DNA of 64,000 nt from a bacterium (GTDB taxonomy: Bacteria > Hinthialibacterota > Hinthialibacteria > OLB16): NCBI GenBank assembly GCA_022072055.1, contig JAJVIK010000019.1, positions 62,001 through 126,000 of the forward strand, read 5' to 3'. This document shows, piece after piece, positions 17,114-26,103 of the stretch; positions within the stretch are counted from its first letter, which is position 1, and every line of letters starts with the position of its first letter. Position numbers and translations under genes: made by a program. The notes below the pieces were generated by a model. That model was not told the DNA's origin. It did not search any database and saw only the letters and a program-made list of their open reading frames with translations.

Positions 17114-19516
17114 ATGAAATTCACACCTTTCCTCTGTTTCTTCGTCATTTCATCCGGCGCTTGGTGCGTTCCGGACGAGGGGACCTCCGCATCCCCCCAG
17201 GCGGCAACCACGGAGTACTATGTCGAGGGCTTGGGCGAGCGCCCCAAGGTGGTCGATCAGGTCCTCACCGCCACCGATCAGGCCCGACTCAGGCACCGCC
17301 AGCTCCTCGCCCAAGGGCTTCTGGAGATCCGCGAGGGGAAATTCGCGGAGGCGATGAAGACCTTGGAAGCCTCCCTGGAGGCCAATCCCAACTCCTCGGT
17401 GGTCCTGGTGCAGCTTGCGGAGCTGTGCTTCCGGGATGACACCCCCCGAGCACAGGCCTACCTGGACCGCGCGTCCCAGGTCGATCCGGACTACTACCGG
17501 CTGCACCTGATTCAAGCCCAAGTTCACCAGAAGGGTGGCAAGTTCGAGGCCATGCTGGCCTCCCTCAACCGCTGCCTGGAACTCTCCCCGGGACAGTCCC
17601 TGGCCCGCAAGCTCCGCGCGGACTTTCTCCAAGGGCAGACCAACTCGCCGGAATCGTTGCGGATGGCCATCGACGATTACATGATTCTCCAACAGGCCAT
17701 CCCGCAGCAGGCGCTCTTCCTGAGTTTTTACATTGGGCGCTGCTATTACCATCTCAAGGAGTATGAACGCGCCCTCAAGCACCTCGAACCGGTGATCGGA
17801 ACCCCGCTCGGGGCGCAGGCCGCCTACTATGTGGGACTCTGCAAACAGGAACTCGGGAAATACGAGGAGGCGCTCGATTACCTGAGCCGGATTCGGGGCA
17901 ACCCGATGGCCAACGAGAGCGTGGCGCGCATCGCCTTGATCCAGGCGGAATCCGCCACCGGCGAAATGCGCCTCAATTATCAGGCGCGCGCGCTGGAGGA
18001 GCTCACCCTCCTGCTCAAGAACTCCGCCTATCGCGCCCGACCGGATCAGTATCTGACCGCCGGCCGACTCGCCCTCGAAGTGGGCCTGCCCCAGGCCGCG
18101 GTCCAGTATCTTGATGAGTATCTGGGGAAGTTTCCCGAGGACAAGGAGGCCAAGTTCCTCCTCCTGCGTTCGCTGATGCTGGAGGGCAATCCCGCCAACG
18201 AAGGGCGGATCGAGGAGCTGTACAAGGCCCATCTCCTGACCACCTCCGCCACCGAGTCCTTGCCCATCCGCCGACAGTATCTCGATTACCTGGTCCAGGC
18301 TCGGAAATGGGAATCGCTCGAGCCGGAGCTGGCCGAATACGAGCGTCTGATCGGCAAGGATGGGGAGATTGCGCTGCTGCGCGCGCGGATTGCCTTTGGG
18401 CGCGAGCGCTATGGGGAGGCGGTGGACTGCGCCAAGCGCGCGCTCGATTACCTCCCGAAACAGCGCGACGAGATCGAAATCCTGATCGGCTCGGCCTATC
18501 TCCAATCCGCTTCGCTGGAACGGGCTCGGGAAGCCTTCGAAGTGGCCATTGGATCAGCCTCCGACTCGCTCAAGGGGCTCCGTTGCCTGGAGGTTGGAAA
18601 CCTCTACCACGAACGGGAGATGCTCCGCGAGAAGGTTGAATACTGGGACCGCGCACTGACCTTCAATCCGAACAATCAGCGCCTGCGCTATGAGATTGGC
18701 ATGGCGCTGCTTCGGGCCGGCTCCTCCGAAGAGGCGTTTCCTTATTTCGATGTGATCTCCAGGGACTCGAAGGAGTCCAACCTCCGCTCCCAGGCGGACA
18801 CCATCAAGGCCTATCTCTCGGTGGTGCGGGGCGCGACCGCGGAGGCCGAGAGATTCTACCGTCAGGCTCTCGACACCTGGCCCGCGAACCCTTCGGCCCT
18901 TAAGGGCCTGGCGCACTTGATGAGCGACCAGGAGCGTTACGAGGAGGCTCGGGACGCTTTCCAACGCGCGGTGGCCCAAGAGCCGAATGATGCCACGCTG
19001 CAGATTCAGCTGGGCATTGTCTGCGACAAGCTCAACGATGTCCCGGCCGCGGAGGAGGCCGCCCAGGCCGCCATGCGCGCCGATCCCGACTACGCCGAGG
19101 GGTACAACTTCCTGGCGTACATGTACGCCGAACGTGACATCAAGCTGGAGCGGGCCCTGGAACTGGTCGAAACCGCGCTCCGCCTCGAACCCTCCAACCC
19201 GAACATCACCGACACTCTTGGGTGGATCTACTTCAAGATGGGGGACTATTCCAAGGCGACCGAGGCTCTCGAGAAGGCGGTCTCGCTGCTCACCGAGGAT
19301 TTCGAGGCCGGTTCCTCCGTGATTTTCGAGCACCTCGGCGACGCCCACGAAAAACTGGGCAAGCTCCCGGAGGCGCGCGAGATGTGGCAACGAGCCGCCG
19401 AGGGCAACCCCAAGAGCGAAACGGCCATCGAGAAACTCAAGAGGACTGAAAGCCTCAAGGGGACAAAGGACGCGGAGGATTCACCCACCGGGAAGCGACA
19501 GTCCTCAAACCCCTGA
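17114..19516 (+). CDS. Exported TPR-repeat protein
   Basis: An 800-residue protein with a signal peptide (MKFTPFLCFFVISSGAWC) followed by TPR helical repeats along nearly the whole chain. Typical repeat fragments are KTLEASLEANPNSSVVLVQL, YYVGLCKQELGKYEEALDYL, ALKGLAHLMSDQERYEEARD and TDTLGWIYFKMGDYSKATEA. Such proteins act as periplasmic or outer-membrane scaffolds; no enzymatic domain is seen. The last 30 residues are charged and probably disordered. It follows the glycosylase by 32 bases and converges on the TPR/membrane gene. Cell-surface or pilus assembly is a guess from pilT nearby. Confidence 0.85.
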   Translation: MKFTPFLCFFVISSGAWCVPDEGTSASPQAATTEYYVEGLGERPKVVDQVLTATDQARLRHRQLLAQGLLEIREGKFAEAMKTLEASLEANPNSSVVLVQLAELCFRDDTPRAQAYLDRASQVDPDYYRLHLIQAQVHQKGGKFEAMLASLNRCLELSPGQSLARKLRADFLQGQTNSPESLRMAIDDYMILQQAIPQQALFLSFYIGRCYYHLKEYERALKHLEPVIGTPLGAQAAYYVGLCKQELGKYEEALDYLSRIRGNPMANESVARIALIQAESATGEMRLNYQARALEELTLLLKNSAYRARPDQYLTAGRLALEVGLPQAAVQYLDEYLGKFPEDKEAKFLLLRSLMLEGNPANEGRIEELYKAHLLTTSATESLPIRRQYLDYLVQARKWESLEPELAEYERLIGKDGEIALLRARIAFGRERYGEAVDCAKRALDYLPKQRDEIEILIGSAYLQSASLERAREAFEVAIGSASDSLKGLRCLEVGNLYHEREMLREKVEYWDRALTFNPNNQRLRYEIGMALLRAGSSEEAFPYFDVISRDSKESNLRSQADTIKAYLSVVRGATAEAERFYRQALDTWPANPSALKGLAHLMSDQERYEEARDAFQRAVAQEPNDATLQIQLGIVCDKLNDVPAAEEAAQAAMRADPDYAEGYNFLAYMYAERDIKLERALELVETALRLEPSNPNITDTLGWIYFKMGDYSKATEALEKAVSLLTEDFEAGSSVIFEHLGDAHEKLGKLPEAREMWQRAAEGNPKSETAIEKLKRTESLKGTKDAEDSPTGKRQSSNP

Positions 19517-19521
19517 CCTTC

Positions 19522-20619
19522 TTACTCCTCTCCCGAGCGGTAAATCTGACGGTAAGCCTCCGCCTGGACCAAATTGAGGAGAGGATATCCGAGGCCGAGA
19601 AAGAGCACGGCGGGCAGGAAGAGGATCAGCTGCCCGGCGATCAAGACAAAGACCCCGAACCAGTTCCTTCCAGTTCCTCGCAGGGCCTTCGCGACCGCCT
19701 CGGCCGGATGGAGCTCCTCGATCCCTGTCACCAAATTCAAAAACCAGCAGCGCGCGACAATCAGCCCCTGGGCCGCCAACAGCCCGCTGTCCCACCACAG
19801 CATTTCATGCGAGCCGAGCATCCCCCACGCCAATCGGAGCAGGAGCGGAAGCAGCATCAAGCCGTTCGCGGCGCACATGCCGAACACCTGTTCCAGGGCC
19901 TCGCGCCCCATCCGACGCATCGGCGGATCCGTCTCGGTGAGGACTCGATGGCAGTAAAGAGCGTGCATCCCCAAGAGGGAGTTGGAGAGCAATCCTCCAA
20001 CCAGGGCCAATAGAGTGGCGATGAAGGGAGAGGAGCCCGCGAGGGGGATCACCCAGGAGAGGAACAGACTGATCACCCCGACCTGGGCCACCAGGGCGAT
20101 CAGGCCGCTGAGGTAGAGTTTCCGGAACGAACCGCGATAGACGCTCCGCGCGGTTCGCCACACCGCCCCCAGGCGCAACACACCCGGGTCCAACTTCTCG
20201 CCCGCGCGCACACGCTCCGCGAAAGTGGGCCGCGCCGGCATCGGCGGCGCCCACTCCGGAATGATCTCGCGGGAGCGCTCGGCCGCGCCGGTTCCGAACG
20301 GGTCCTCCTCTTCGCCGGGCAGCAGGAACGGCTCCTCGCGCGAGGGGAGGCTCGCAAGGGCCAACTGCTCACGCCGGATCTCTTCCTCCAGCTGCCGCGC
20401 GGCCGCGTTCACGGGGGCGATCCGGAGCAGCGTTTCAAGAACCCGCGCCGCCTCTTCAAGCCGTTCCAGGCGCAGGAGACAGGCCGAGGCGCCATACAAG
20501 GCATCCGGGTTTCCGGGATTGTGTTCCAGAATCAGGTGAAACTCCTCGAGGGCGTCCCGATAGTACCCCCGGCGGGCGGTTTCGTAGGCCGAGGACACCA
20601 GGGTCCGAAGGTCGCTCAT
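19522..20619 (-). CDS. TPR/membrane protein carrying one DPFG motif
   Basis: A 365-residue protein without a known family. Residues 1-90 form TPR-like repeats (AYETARRGYYRDALEEFHLI, LYGASACLLRLERLEEAARV). A charged linker around residues 100-120 contains GEEEDPFGTG, almost the same as the repeated motif of the 9209-11593 protein. The C-terminal half has about five or six hydrophobic helices with short loops, like Yip1 or similar multipass domains. The N-terminal TPRs should be cytoplasmic. Its ATG overlaps the stop of the aldehyde dehydrogenase (ATGA), so it is translated after that gene. Confidence 0.7.
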   Translation of the reverse strand: MSDLRTLVSSAYETARRGYYRDALEEFHLILEHNPGNPDALYGASACLLRLERLEEAARVLETLLRIAPVNAAARQLEEEIRREQLALASLPSREEPFLLPGEEEDPFGTGAAERSREIIPEWAPPMPARPTFAERVRAGEKLDPGVLRLGAVWRTARSVYRGSFRKLYLSGLIALVAQVGVISLFLSWVIPLAGSSPFIATLLALVGGLLSNSLLGMHALYCHRVLTETDPPMRRMGREALEQVFGMCAANGLMLLPLLLRLAWGMLGSHEMLWWDSGLLAAQGLIVARCWFLNLVTGIEELHPAEAVAKALRGTGRNWFGVFVLIAGQLILFLPAVLFLGLGYPLLNLVQAEAYRQIYRSGEE

Positions 20620-22058
20620 GAACCCACCCAGATGAAAACGTTCTTCACCTCCGTGAACGCCTCCAGCGCGTAGAGGCCGCGCTCGCGCCCGATTCCGCTC
20701 TGTTTGAAGCCTCCGAAGGGGGCCTCGTTGAACACGCTGTTGTTGCAGTTGACACTGAGCACGCCGCTTTCAACCGCCTTGGCGATGCGCAGCGCCCGAG
20801 CCACATCCCGTGTCCAGATCGAACCGGAGAGGCCATACTTGCAGTGGTTCGCCTGCCGGATCATCTCGGCCTCGTCCTTGTATGGAATCACGCATAGAAC
20901 CGGTCCGAAGATCTCCTCCTGGGCCACCCGCATCTCGTTGCGCACATTCACCAAGACCGCCGGAGTCAGATAGTTTCCGTCCTTAAGCTCGGGCGTGTCG
21001 ATGACCTCGCCGCCGTGGACCCGCTTAGCCCCCTCCTTTTCGCCCAGTTGGATATAATCGAGACTGATCTGGCGCTGCGAGCGGGAGACCATCGGCCCCA
21101 CCTCGGTCTTGTCGTCCAACGGGTATCCGATCACCAACTTCTTGGTGGCGGCCACAAAGCGCTCCACAAACTCATCGAGAACTTTTTCGTGGACGAAGGC
21201 GCGGCTGCGCGCGCAGCAGTCCTGCCCGGTGTTGCCGAACACCGCCAGCGGGGAGGTGCTCGCGGCGCGCTCCAGGTCGGCGTCCTCGCAGATGATGTTC
21301 GGGGACTTGCCGCCGAGCTCCAGGGAGAGCCGTGCGATCCGATCCGAGGATTTTCGCAGCAGCTCCGCTCCGGTGGTGGTTTCCCCGGTGAAGGAGATCT
21401 TCCCGACCAAGGGGTGCTCCACGAGGGCATTGCCCACAGTGGAGCCGGGTCCGCAGACCACCTGAAGGACTCCGGCGGGGAGTTCAGCTTTCTCGACGAT
21501 TTCCGCGAGCGCGAGGGCGCTGAGCGGGGTGTAGCTTGCCGGCTTGAGGATCACCGAGTTCCCGGCCGCCAGCGCGGGGGCCACCTTCGAGCAGGCCATC
21601 ATGAAGGGGTAATTCCAGGGGGTGATGCAAGCCGCCACTCCAATCGGCTGACGAAAGGTCAGATCGACGCCCGGACGCGACACCGGGAGTGTCTCTCCCC
21701 CGAAGATCGCCACCGCTCCGGCGTAGTAATCAAAGAGCTCCGCGCCCGCGTTGACCTCCCAGCGCGAGTCCCCGATCGGTTTGCCCACATTCATCGACTC
21801 AAGCCGACTGATCTCCTCCAACCGATCGCGAATCCCGGCGGCGATCCTTCTGAGAAACGCGGCGCGCTCATGGGGGAGCGAGGTTCCCCACCCGCCGCGG
21901 AAGGCCTTTTCCGCCGCCTCCACCATGGTCCTGACATCTTCCACCGAGCCTTCGGACACCTCCTCAAAGACCTTGTTGGTGTGGGGATCGGTGACCTGGA
22001 TGACTTTACCGGCGCTCCCTTCGACAAACTTGCCGTTGATGAACAGTTTCTTGGCCAT
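20616..22058 (-). CDS. Aldehyde dehydrogenase (betaine/aminobutyraldehyde type)
   Basis: A 480-residue NAD(P)-dependent enzyme oxidising an aldehyde to the acid. The general-base Glu lies in LSLELGGKSPNI, the catalytic Cys in NTGQDCCARSR, and the cofactor-binding SFTGETTTG precedes them. The oxyanion Asn lies in ITPWNYPF. The wording around the Cys and the ending FGGFKQSGIGRERG point to the betaine-aldehyde or gamma-aminobutyraldehyde dehydrogenase branch; substrate is not certain. The ATG has a good AAGGAGAT ribosome site. It is the first gene of a pair with the TPR/membrane protein, an odd partner. Confidence 0.9.
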   Translation of the reverse strand: MAKKLFINGKFVEGSAGKVIQVTDPHTNKVFEEVSEGSVEDVRTMVEAAEKAFRGGWGTSLPHERAAFLRRIAAGIRDRLEEISRLESMNVGKPIGDSRWEVNAGAELFDYYAGAVAIFGGETLPVSRPGVDLTFRQPIGVAACITPWNYPFMMACSKVAPALAAGNSVILKPASYTPLSALALAEIVEKAELPAGVLQVVCGPGSTVGNALVEHPLVGKISFTGETTTGAELLRKSSDRIARLSLELGGKSPNIICEDADLERAASTSPLAVFGNTGQDCCARSRAFVHEKVLDEFVERFVAATKKLVIGYPLDDKTEVGPMVSRSQRQISLDYIQLGEKEGAKRVHGGEVIDTPELKDGNYLTPAVLVNVRNEMRVAQEEIFGPVLCVIPYKDEAEMIRQANHCKYGLSGSIWTRDVARALRIAKAVESGVLSVNCNNSVFNEAPFGGFKQSGIGRERGLYALEAFTEVKNVFIWVGS

Positions 22059-22359
22059 GAGAATGGGATCTCCTTGAGAATGAGCTGCCCGAATTCACGA
22101 ATCAGCGGAAGGACGCTAACTCCACACATTTTGGGGCGCAAGGGTGGTCCGATGGAGGCGCGCGCCGCCTAATGGACTCATAGAAGGAGCCACTGAGGGG
22201 AGGGATGGGGTTGGGTGGGGGGGAGAGGACCGCTCCCTCACGGTCGCGGCTCGGTGTAGTCGCGGCTTGCATCAACATGCTGACAGATGCTCTTCCTGGC
22301 ACGATTCTCGCACTTTCCCAATCAGCCTTGCCGGGCATGGGGGACAAGGCGTGATAGAA
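22059..22359. other. Divergent intergenic region
   Basis: The 301 bases between the aldehyde dehydrogenase and the SUMF1-like gene contain a short palindrome (GACCG 22228-22232 with CGGTC 22241-22245, in a CGCTCCCTCACGGTCGCGG context) and a sigma-54 type promoter at 22297-22312. No coding frame in it is convincing. Confidence 0.5.
22297..22312 (+). promoter_or_regulatory. Putative sigma-54 (-24/-12) promoter
   Basis: TGGCACGATTCTCGCA, preceded by C, matches the sigma-54 consensus YTGGCACG-N4-TTGCW at every fixed position except one T in the -12 box, with the correct GG-N10-GC spacing. It lies 47 bases before the ATG of the SUMF1-like gene, which fits a leader of about 37 bases. The window also encodes a sigma-54 activator at 7304-8833. 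Confidence 0.65.
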
Positions 22360-25062
22360 ATGAGACAAGTCGGACCGATTCTTTTTCGGATGGGGCCCCT
22401 GTGCGCCCTTATCGCCGCATTAACCGCCCATGCCGGGGGACCCTATTCAGACCCCCCGGTGGCCGCGATCGAGGCGGAAGTGGGAGAAAAGATGCTCATC
22501 CCCGCCGGGGAATTCCTCATGGGCCGGGATGAAGACCCCACTGCCCCGGAGGCTCCACGTCACCCCGTGTGGACTGATGCCTACGAAATCGGCAAATTCG
22601 AGGTCACCTGGGACCAGTTTCAGCGCTTTATCGACGCTGGAGGGTACCAGGATCGAGCAAACAACGGGTACTGGAGCCGTCGCGGAGCCGCTCTCGCGGA
22701 GGTTCAGCTGTGGTGGGTCGACGGGCAGCCGCGACAAAAGCTGGAGGCCCCGGCCTGGACTCCCGGCGGGAGTGGTCCGCCGGAATTCGCCCAAGCGGGT
22801 CACTGGCCACCCAACCCCAACGATCCCGTGGTTGGGGTCTCATACTGGGAGGCGGAAGCCTATTGCCGCTTTGTGGGGGGACGATTGCCGACCGAGGCGG
22901 AGTGGGAAAAGGCCGCCGTTTGGGGACCCGATTTCACCGCACCCCGGACTTTTCCGTGGGGGGAGTCCTCCACCCTTCCCCTTCCCTGCAACGGGTATGA
23001 GGCGAGCGAAGGGCACTCCTCCATCGCTTCGGTTGATCTGCCTCGATACTCCGGGGATCAAAGCGCTTACGGCGTTCGCGGTCTGGGAGGGAATGTCCAG
23101 GAATGGGTCGCCGACATGTGGGATCCGGAGTTCTATCTTCAGGGTCCCGCCCTTGTGGAGACTTGGCTGAACCCGTTCAATTTCCAGGCGCGCCGCTTCG
23201 ACCATGTGGACGCGGTGGGAGGGCAGCCGCCGATCGCCTTCTGCATTCGCGGCGCGCACTGGGGCATGGGCACGAACATCCTCGCCCCATTCCGCTCGGC
23301 CACGCGTTTCAATGTCAATGAGTTCTTCCGGAACCAGGTTCTCGGTTTCCGAGTGGCGTGGGATGTCCGAGCCAAAGCCCCTCCACCGCCCGTGACCCGC
23401 CAGGGCGAGCCGGGCGAGGCCGTGTTCATCCCCGGTGGAGAGTATCTGGTGGGGCACACGACTGGGATGCCGGTGGACACGGGGGCTTCGCCTGCGGAGA
23501 GCCCCCAGCATCCGGTGTGCCTCGATCCGTTCTGGATCGGGAAGTTCGAGGTGACTTGGGGCGAGTACAAGCGCTTCATGGAGCTCGGCGGGTATGGGGA
23601 TCCCACCGGGCCACGCCCCTCCTGGTGGACCGAGGAGGGGTGGAGGTACCGACTGCATCCCAACTCGGAAAACGGCGGACCGGGAATCCCGGTCGAACGC
23701 CCCGTTCTGCTCGGACTGTCGCGACCGAAGCTGGGGACCGAGCAGTTCGTGCTCTGGAAAGGGCCTTGGGCGGAGAATGGAGCGTGGTCGTCCCCGCCCG
23801 ATGACCATCCGGCGATGAGCATCTCCTGGTTTGAGGCGGAGGCGTACTGTCGGTTTGTCGGGGGACGGTTGCCCAAGGAGGTGGAGTGGGAGGTGGCGGC
23901 GACCTGGAATCCCGAAACAAACCGTCCGATGCAGTACCCTTGGGGCAACCTGTTCACCTTTCCGACGGAGGATGTGTTCGGAAACAGCGGAGACGATCCC
24001 AAGTATCGGGGGGTGCAGACCTGCCCGGTGGGGATGTATCCCGAGGGAAGGAGTCCCTTCGGCTGTTTCGACATGGCGGGCAATGTTTTCGAGTGGACCG
24101 AGGATTGGTTTAGCGATCGCTCTTACACCTTCCATGAGTCGCGGTGCGGGGGACGGATCACCACGCCCGACAGCGAACGTCAACAAGGGGCCTGCGTGGC
24201 CTGGGGGGTCAAGGTGAATCGGGGCGGAGGCTTCGATCCGGCCTTTGAGGGAACCGGAAGCCAGCGTGGACGTTCACGTGGCCACGATGGTTGCCAGGGG
24301 TTCCGTCATTACACGTTTGGGGTGCGGGTGGTCTGGGACCGCGATCCCGCTCAGCTTCCGGAGGCTCAGCGTGTTCGCCCGCCGCGCCAGGTCGAACAGG
24401 CGCGACAGGCCGCCGTGGCCGCGAAGGTCTCCGCTCCGGTCCTGAAAGCAGTTTCTTTGGGCCTTGCGCCGGTGGAAGAGAGCGGGGCCCTCGACAGACC
24501 GGGGAAAGAGTATTGGTATCGGGTGGAGGGAGCGCCGGGGGAATGGGTCACAATCGACTTGGACGCCAACGGCGGCTCGGACGACAAGACCGGCCTGTCA
24601 AACCTGGACGCGGTCATTGAGATTCATCAGCCCGGCTTTGAGGTTCCGGTAAGACGTCTGGATGACGAACTGGTCCCCATCGCGGACTCGGCGCACCGCG
24701 ACTACTTCCTCGATCCTCCGATCTTCCGGCATCGGATTCCGCGCGAGGGGTATTTCACGGCGCGGGTGAAGGCTTATTCCTGGCCCGCTGAAGGGTCCCA
24801 GGCAGGACTCTCCGAGGGAGAGCGTTCACACACCGGAGCGGATTATCTCTTCCGAATCACCTTCACCGGAGGAACGGTGGAACCGAATACCGCCGATCTG
24901 GACGGGAACGGATGGGTCAACGCGGAGGACCTTCTCTTGATCCTGGAGGGCCGTCACGCGCCGGGCGAGGGTCAGGGCAAGACCGACCTCTCCGGCAACG
25001 GCGTGTTTGACGCCGCGGACCTCTTCCGTTTTTCGATGAGCTGGGCCGGAACGAACCCGTAG
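22360..25062 (+). CDS. Secreted double SUMF1-domain protein with dockerin-like tail
   Basis: A 900-residue exported protein. A signal peptide (to about residue 27) precedes two formylglycine-generating-enzyme-like (SUMF1) domains, about 35-340 and 345-660. Each has PxGEFLMG or PGGEYLVG, GRLPTEAEWE or GRLPKEVEWE, and GNVQEW or GNVFEW. The Cys pair of true sulfatase-activating enzymes is absent from the terminal segment of both, so they probably bind ligand or have another activity. A PPC-like beta domain (about 680-840) follows, then two dockerin-type calcium loops (DLDGNGWVNAEDL and DLSGNGVFDAADL). The dockerin suggests assembly onto a cohesin partner or cell surface; no cohesin is in the window. 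Start chosen for the signal peptide; a GTG at 22351 is possible. Confidence 0.85.
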   Translation: MRQVGPILFRMGPLCALIAALTAHAGGPYSDPPVAAIEAEVGEKMLIPAGEFLMGRDEDPTAPEAPRHPVWTDAYEIGKFEVTWDQFQRFIDAGGYQDRANNGYWSRRGAALAEVQLWWVDGQPRQKLEAPAWTPGGSGPPEFAQAGHWPPNPNDPVVGVSYWEAEAYCRFVGGRLPTEAEWEKAAVWGPDFTAPRTFPWGESSTLPLPCNGYEASEGHSSIASVDLPRYSGDQSAYGVRGLGGNVQEWVADMWDPEFYLQGPALVETWLNPFNFQARRFDHVDAVGGQPPIAFCIRGAHWGMGTNILAPFRSATRFNVNEFFRNQVLGFRVAWDVRAKAPPPPVTRQGEPGEAVFIPGGEYLVGHTTGMPVDTGASPAESPQHPVCLDPFWIGKFEVTWGEYKRFMELGGYGDPTGPRPSWWTEEGWRYRLHPNSENGGPGIPVERPVLLGLSRPKLGTEQFVLWKGPWAENGAWSSPPDDHPAMSISWFEAEAYCRFVGGRLPKEVEWEVAATWNPETNRPMQYPWGNLFTFPTEDVFGNSGDDPKYRGVQTCPVGMYPEGRSPFGCFDMAGNVFEWTEDWFSDRSYTFHESRCGGRITTPDSERQQGACVAWGVKVNRGGGFDPAFEGTGSQRGRSRGHDGCQGFRHYTFGVRVVWDRDPAQLPEAQRVRPPRQVEQARQAAVAAKVSAPVLKAVSLGLAPVEESGALDRPGKEYWYRVEGAPGEWVTIDLDANGGSDDKTGLSNLDAVIEIHQPGFEVPVRRLDDELVPIADSAHRDYFLDPPIFRHRIPREGYFTARVKAYSWPAEGSQAGLSEGERSHTGADYLFRITFTGGTVEPNTADLDGNGWVNAEDLLLILEGRHAPGEGQGKTDLSGNGVFDAADLFRFSMSWAGTNP

Positions 25063-25066
25063 CCCC

Positions 25067-25960
25067 TTACTCCACCCAGATGGGGACGGGAATCGACTGC
25101 TGGTAGCCCGCGCAATTGCCGAAACCGCAGTGACGGTGCCGGACCTTGACCCACAGGACATGCAGCCCCGGCTCGATGTCACTCCGGGCCTGAACCGCGA
25201 GGAGCATCTCCGTGGAGACCGAAACCTCCTCGTTCAGCTCGGCGCGATAGACCGACTCCTCAAACCCACCCTCGGTTTTGACCTCAAGTTGAATCGGACT
25301 GTGGAATCGAGCTCCTGGACGCGCGGTGGAAAAGGTCGGCAGGGCCACCAGGCGAACATCGAAGGATTCACCCGGACGGATGGTGTCGGGCACACTGTCC
25401 GCGAGGTAAAAAAGCGTGTCTCCCCGGAAGACAAAATAGGTCTGGTTCCAGGCCCCGGAGTAACCGACCCATGTGGGATCAAAGTATTCCGAGAGCGCTT
25501 TCTGAACGACCTCTTCGTTGATTCGCTGACGGCGCAGGCGCCCGTAGCGGTCCACCAGGAAATATTCGCGGTCCTCCACGATCTGGTATCGCGAACGGGT
25601 CTGCCCCTTGGAGTCGCGCGCGACCAGGATTTCGGGAACCAGCCCCACGGGAGCGTTGGCGTCCTCGGTGACCACCACCACTTGAAGGCCGCGCGGACCA
25701 AGGCGCTGCTGCCATTCATTTACCCGCTGAACGGTTTCAAAGGGGACCTCGGTGTTCCGCCCCACATAAAGGAGCAACATCACCTGGCCCCGGTGGTTCA
25801 CCCAGGTGGGATCGAACCCGCGCGGGGAGCCTTCCACAACAATCGGGGGCGCGGACATCCCGGCCTTGGGTGGCAGGGCCGCGTCCGACGGGCTGAACCC
25901 CTCAAGACACAGAATTCCCCCAACCGCAAGCACAAGGCGCATCCGGATCAGCAGTCTCAT
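25067..25960 (-). CDS. Secreted thioredoxin-fold (redoxin-like) protein
   Basis: A 297-residue exported protein. A signal peptide (MRLLIRMRLVLAVGGILCLEG) is followed by a redoxin-like domain (about 45-165) with strand-helix wording such as HRGQVMLLLYVGRNTEVPFE and GLQVVVVTEDANAPVGLVPE, then YFLVDRYGRLRRQR as in TlpA/ResA proteins. No CxxC active site is present, so it is probably not a disulfide reductase. The C-terminal 120 residues form a beta-rich region of unknown role with a Cys pair (CGFGNC). Start at 25960 is nine bases after AGGGAG; the in-frame ATG at 25969 is too close to that site. It converges on the SUMF1-like gene with a 4-base gap. Confidence 0.65.
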   Translation of the reverse strand: MRLLIRMRLVLAVGGILCLEGFSPSDAALPPKAGMSAPPIVVEGSPRGFDPTWVNHRGQVMLLLYVGRNTEVPFETVQRVNEWQQRLGPRGLQVVVVTEDANAPVGLVPEILVARDSKGQTRSRYQIVEDREYFLVDRYGRLRRQRINEEVVQKALSEYFDPTWVGYSGAWNQTYFVFRGDTLFYLADSVPDTIRPGESFDVRLVALPTFSTARPGARFHSPIQLEVKTEGGFEESVYRAELNEEVSVSTEMLLAVQARSDIEPGLHVLWVKVRHRHCGFGNCAGYQQSIPVPIWVE

Positions 25961-26103
25961 GGCATCCATCTCCCTGAAACGAAAATCGCTCCCCTCCCAG
26001 CCGAGGCCTATCGTAGGGAAGTCCGGGTCGAATGGGGAGAGGAGTGGCGTCACCGGAAACATGTCCACAAACCCGGCTCGATCTGTCATCCTGTGCTCCG
26101 AAC

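Noticed and set aside
17150-18505. Long minus-strand frame (451 codons) across the TPR gene
   Set aside because: The plus-strand protein has clear TPR repeats and a signal peptide. The reverse translation is Gly/Leu/Gln-rich without pattern.
22840-24186. Long minus-strand frame (448 codons) inside the SUMF1-like gene
   Set aside because: The plus-strand frame has two complete SUMF1 domains; the reverse translation is Pro/Arg/His-rich.
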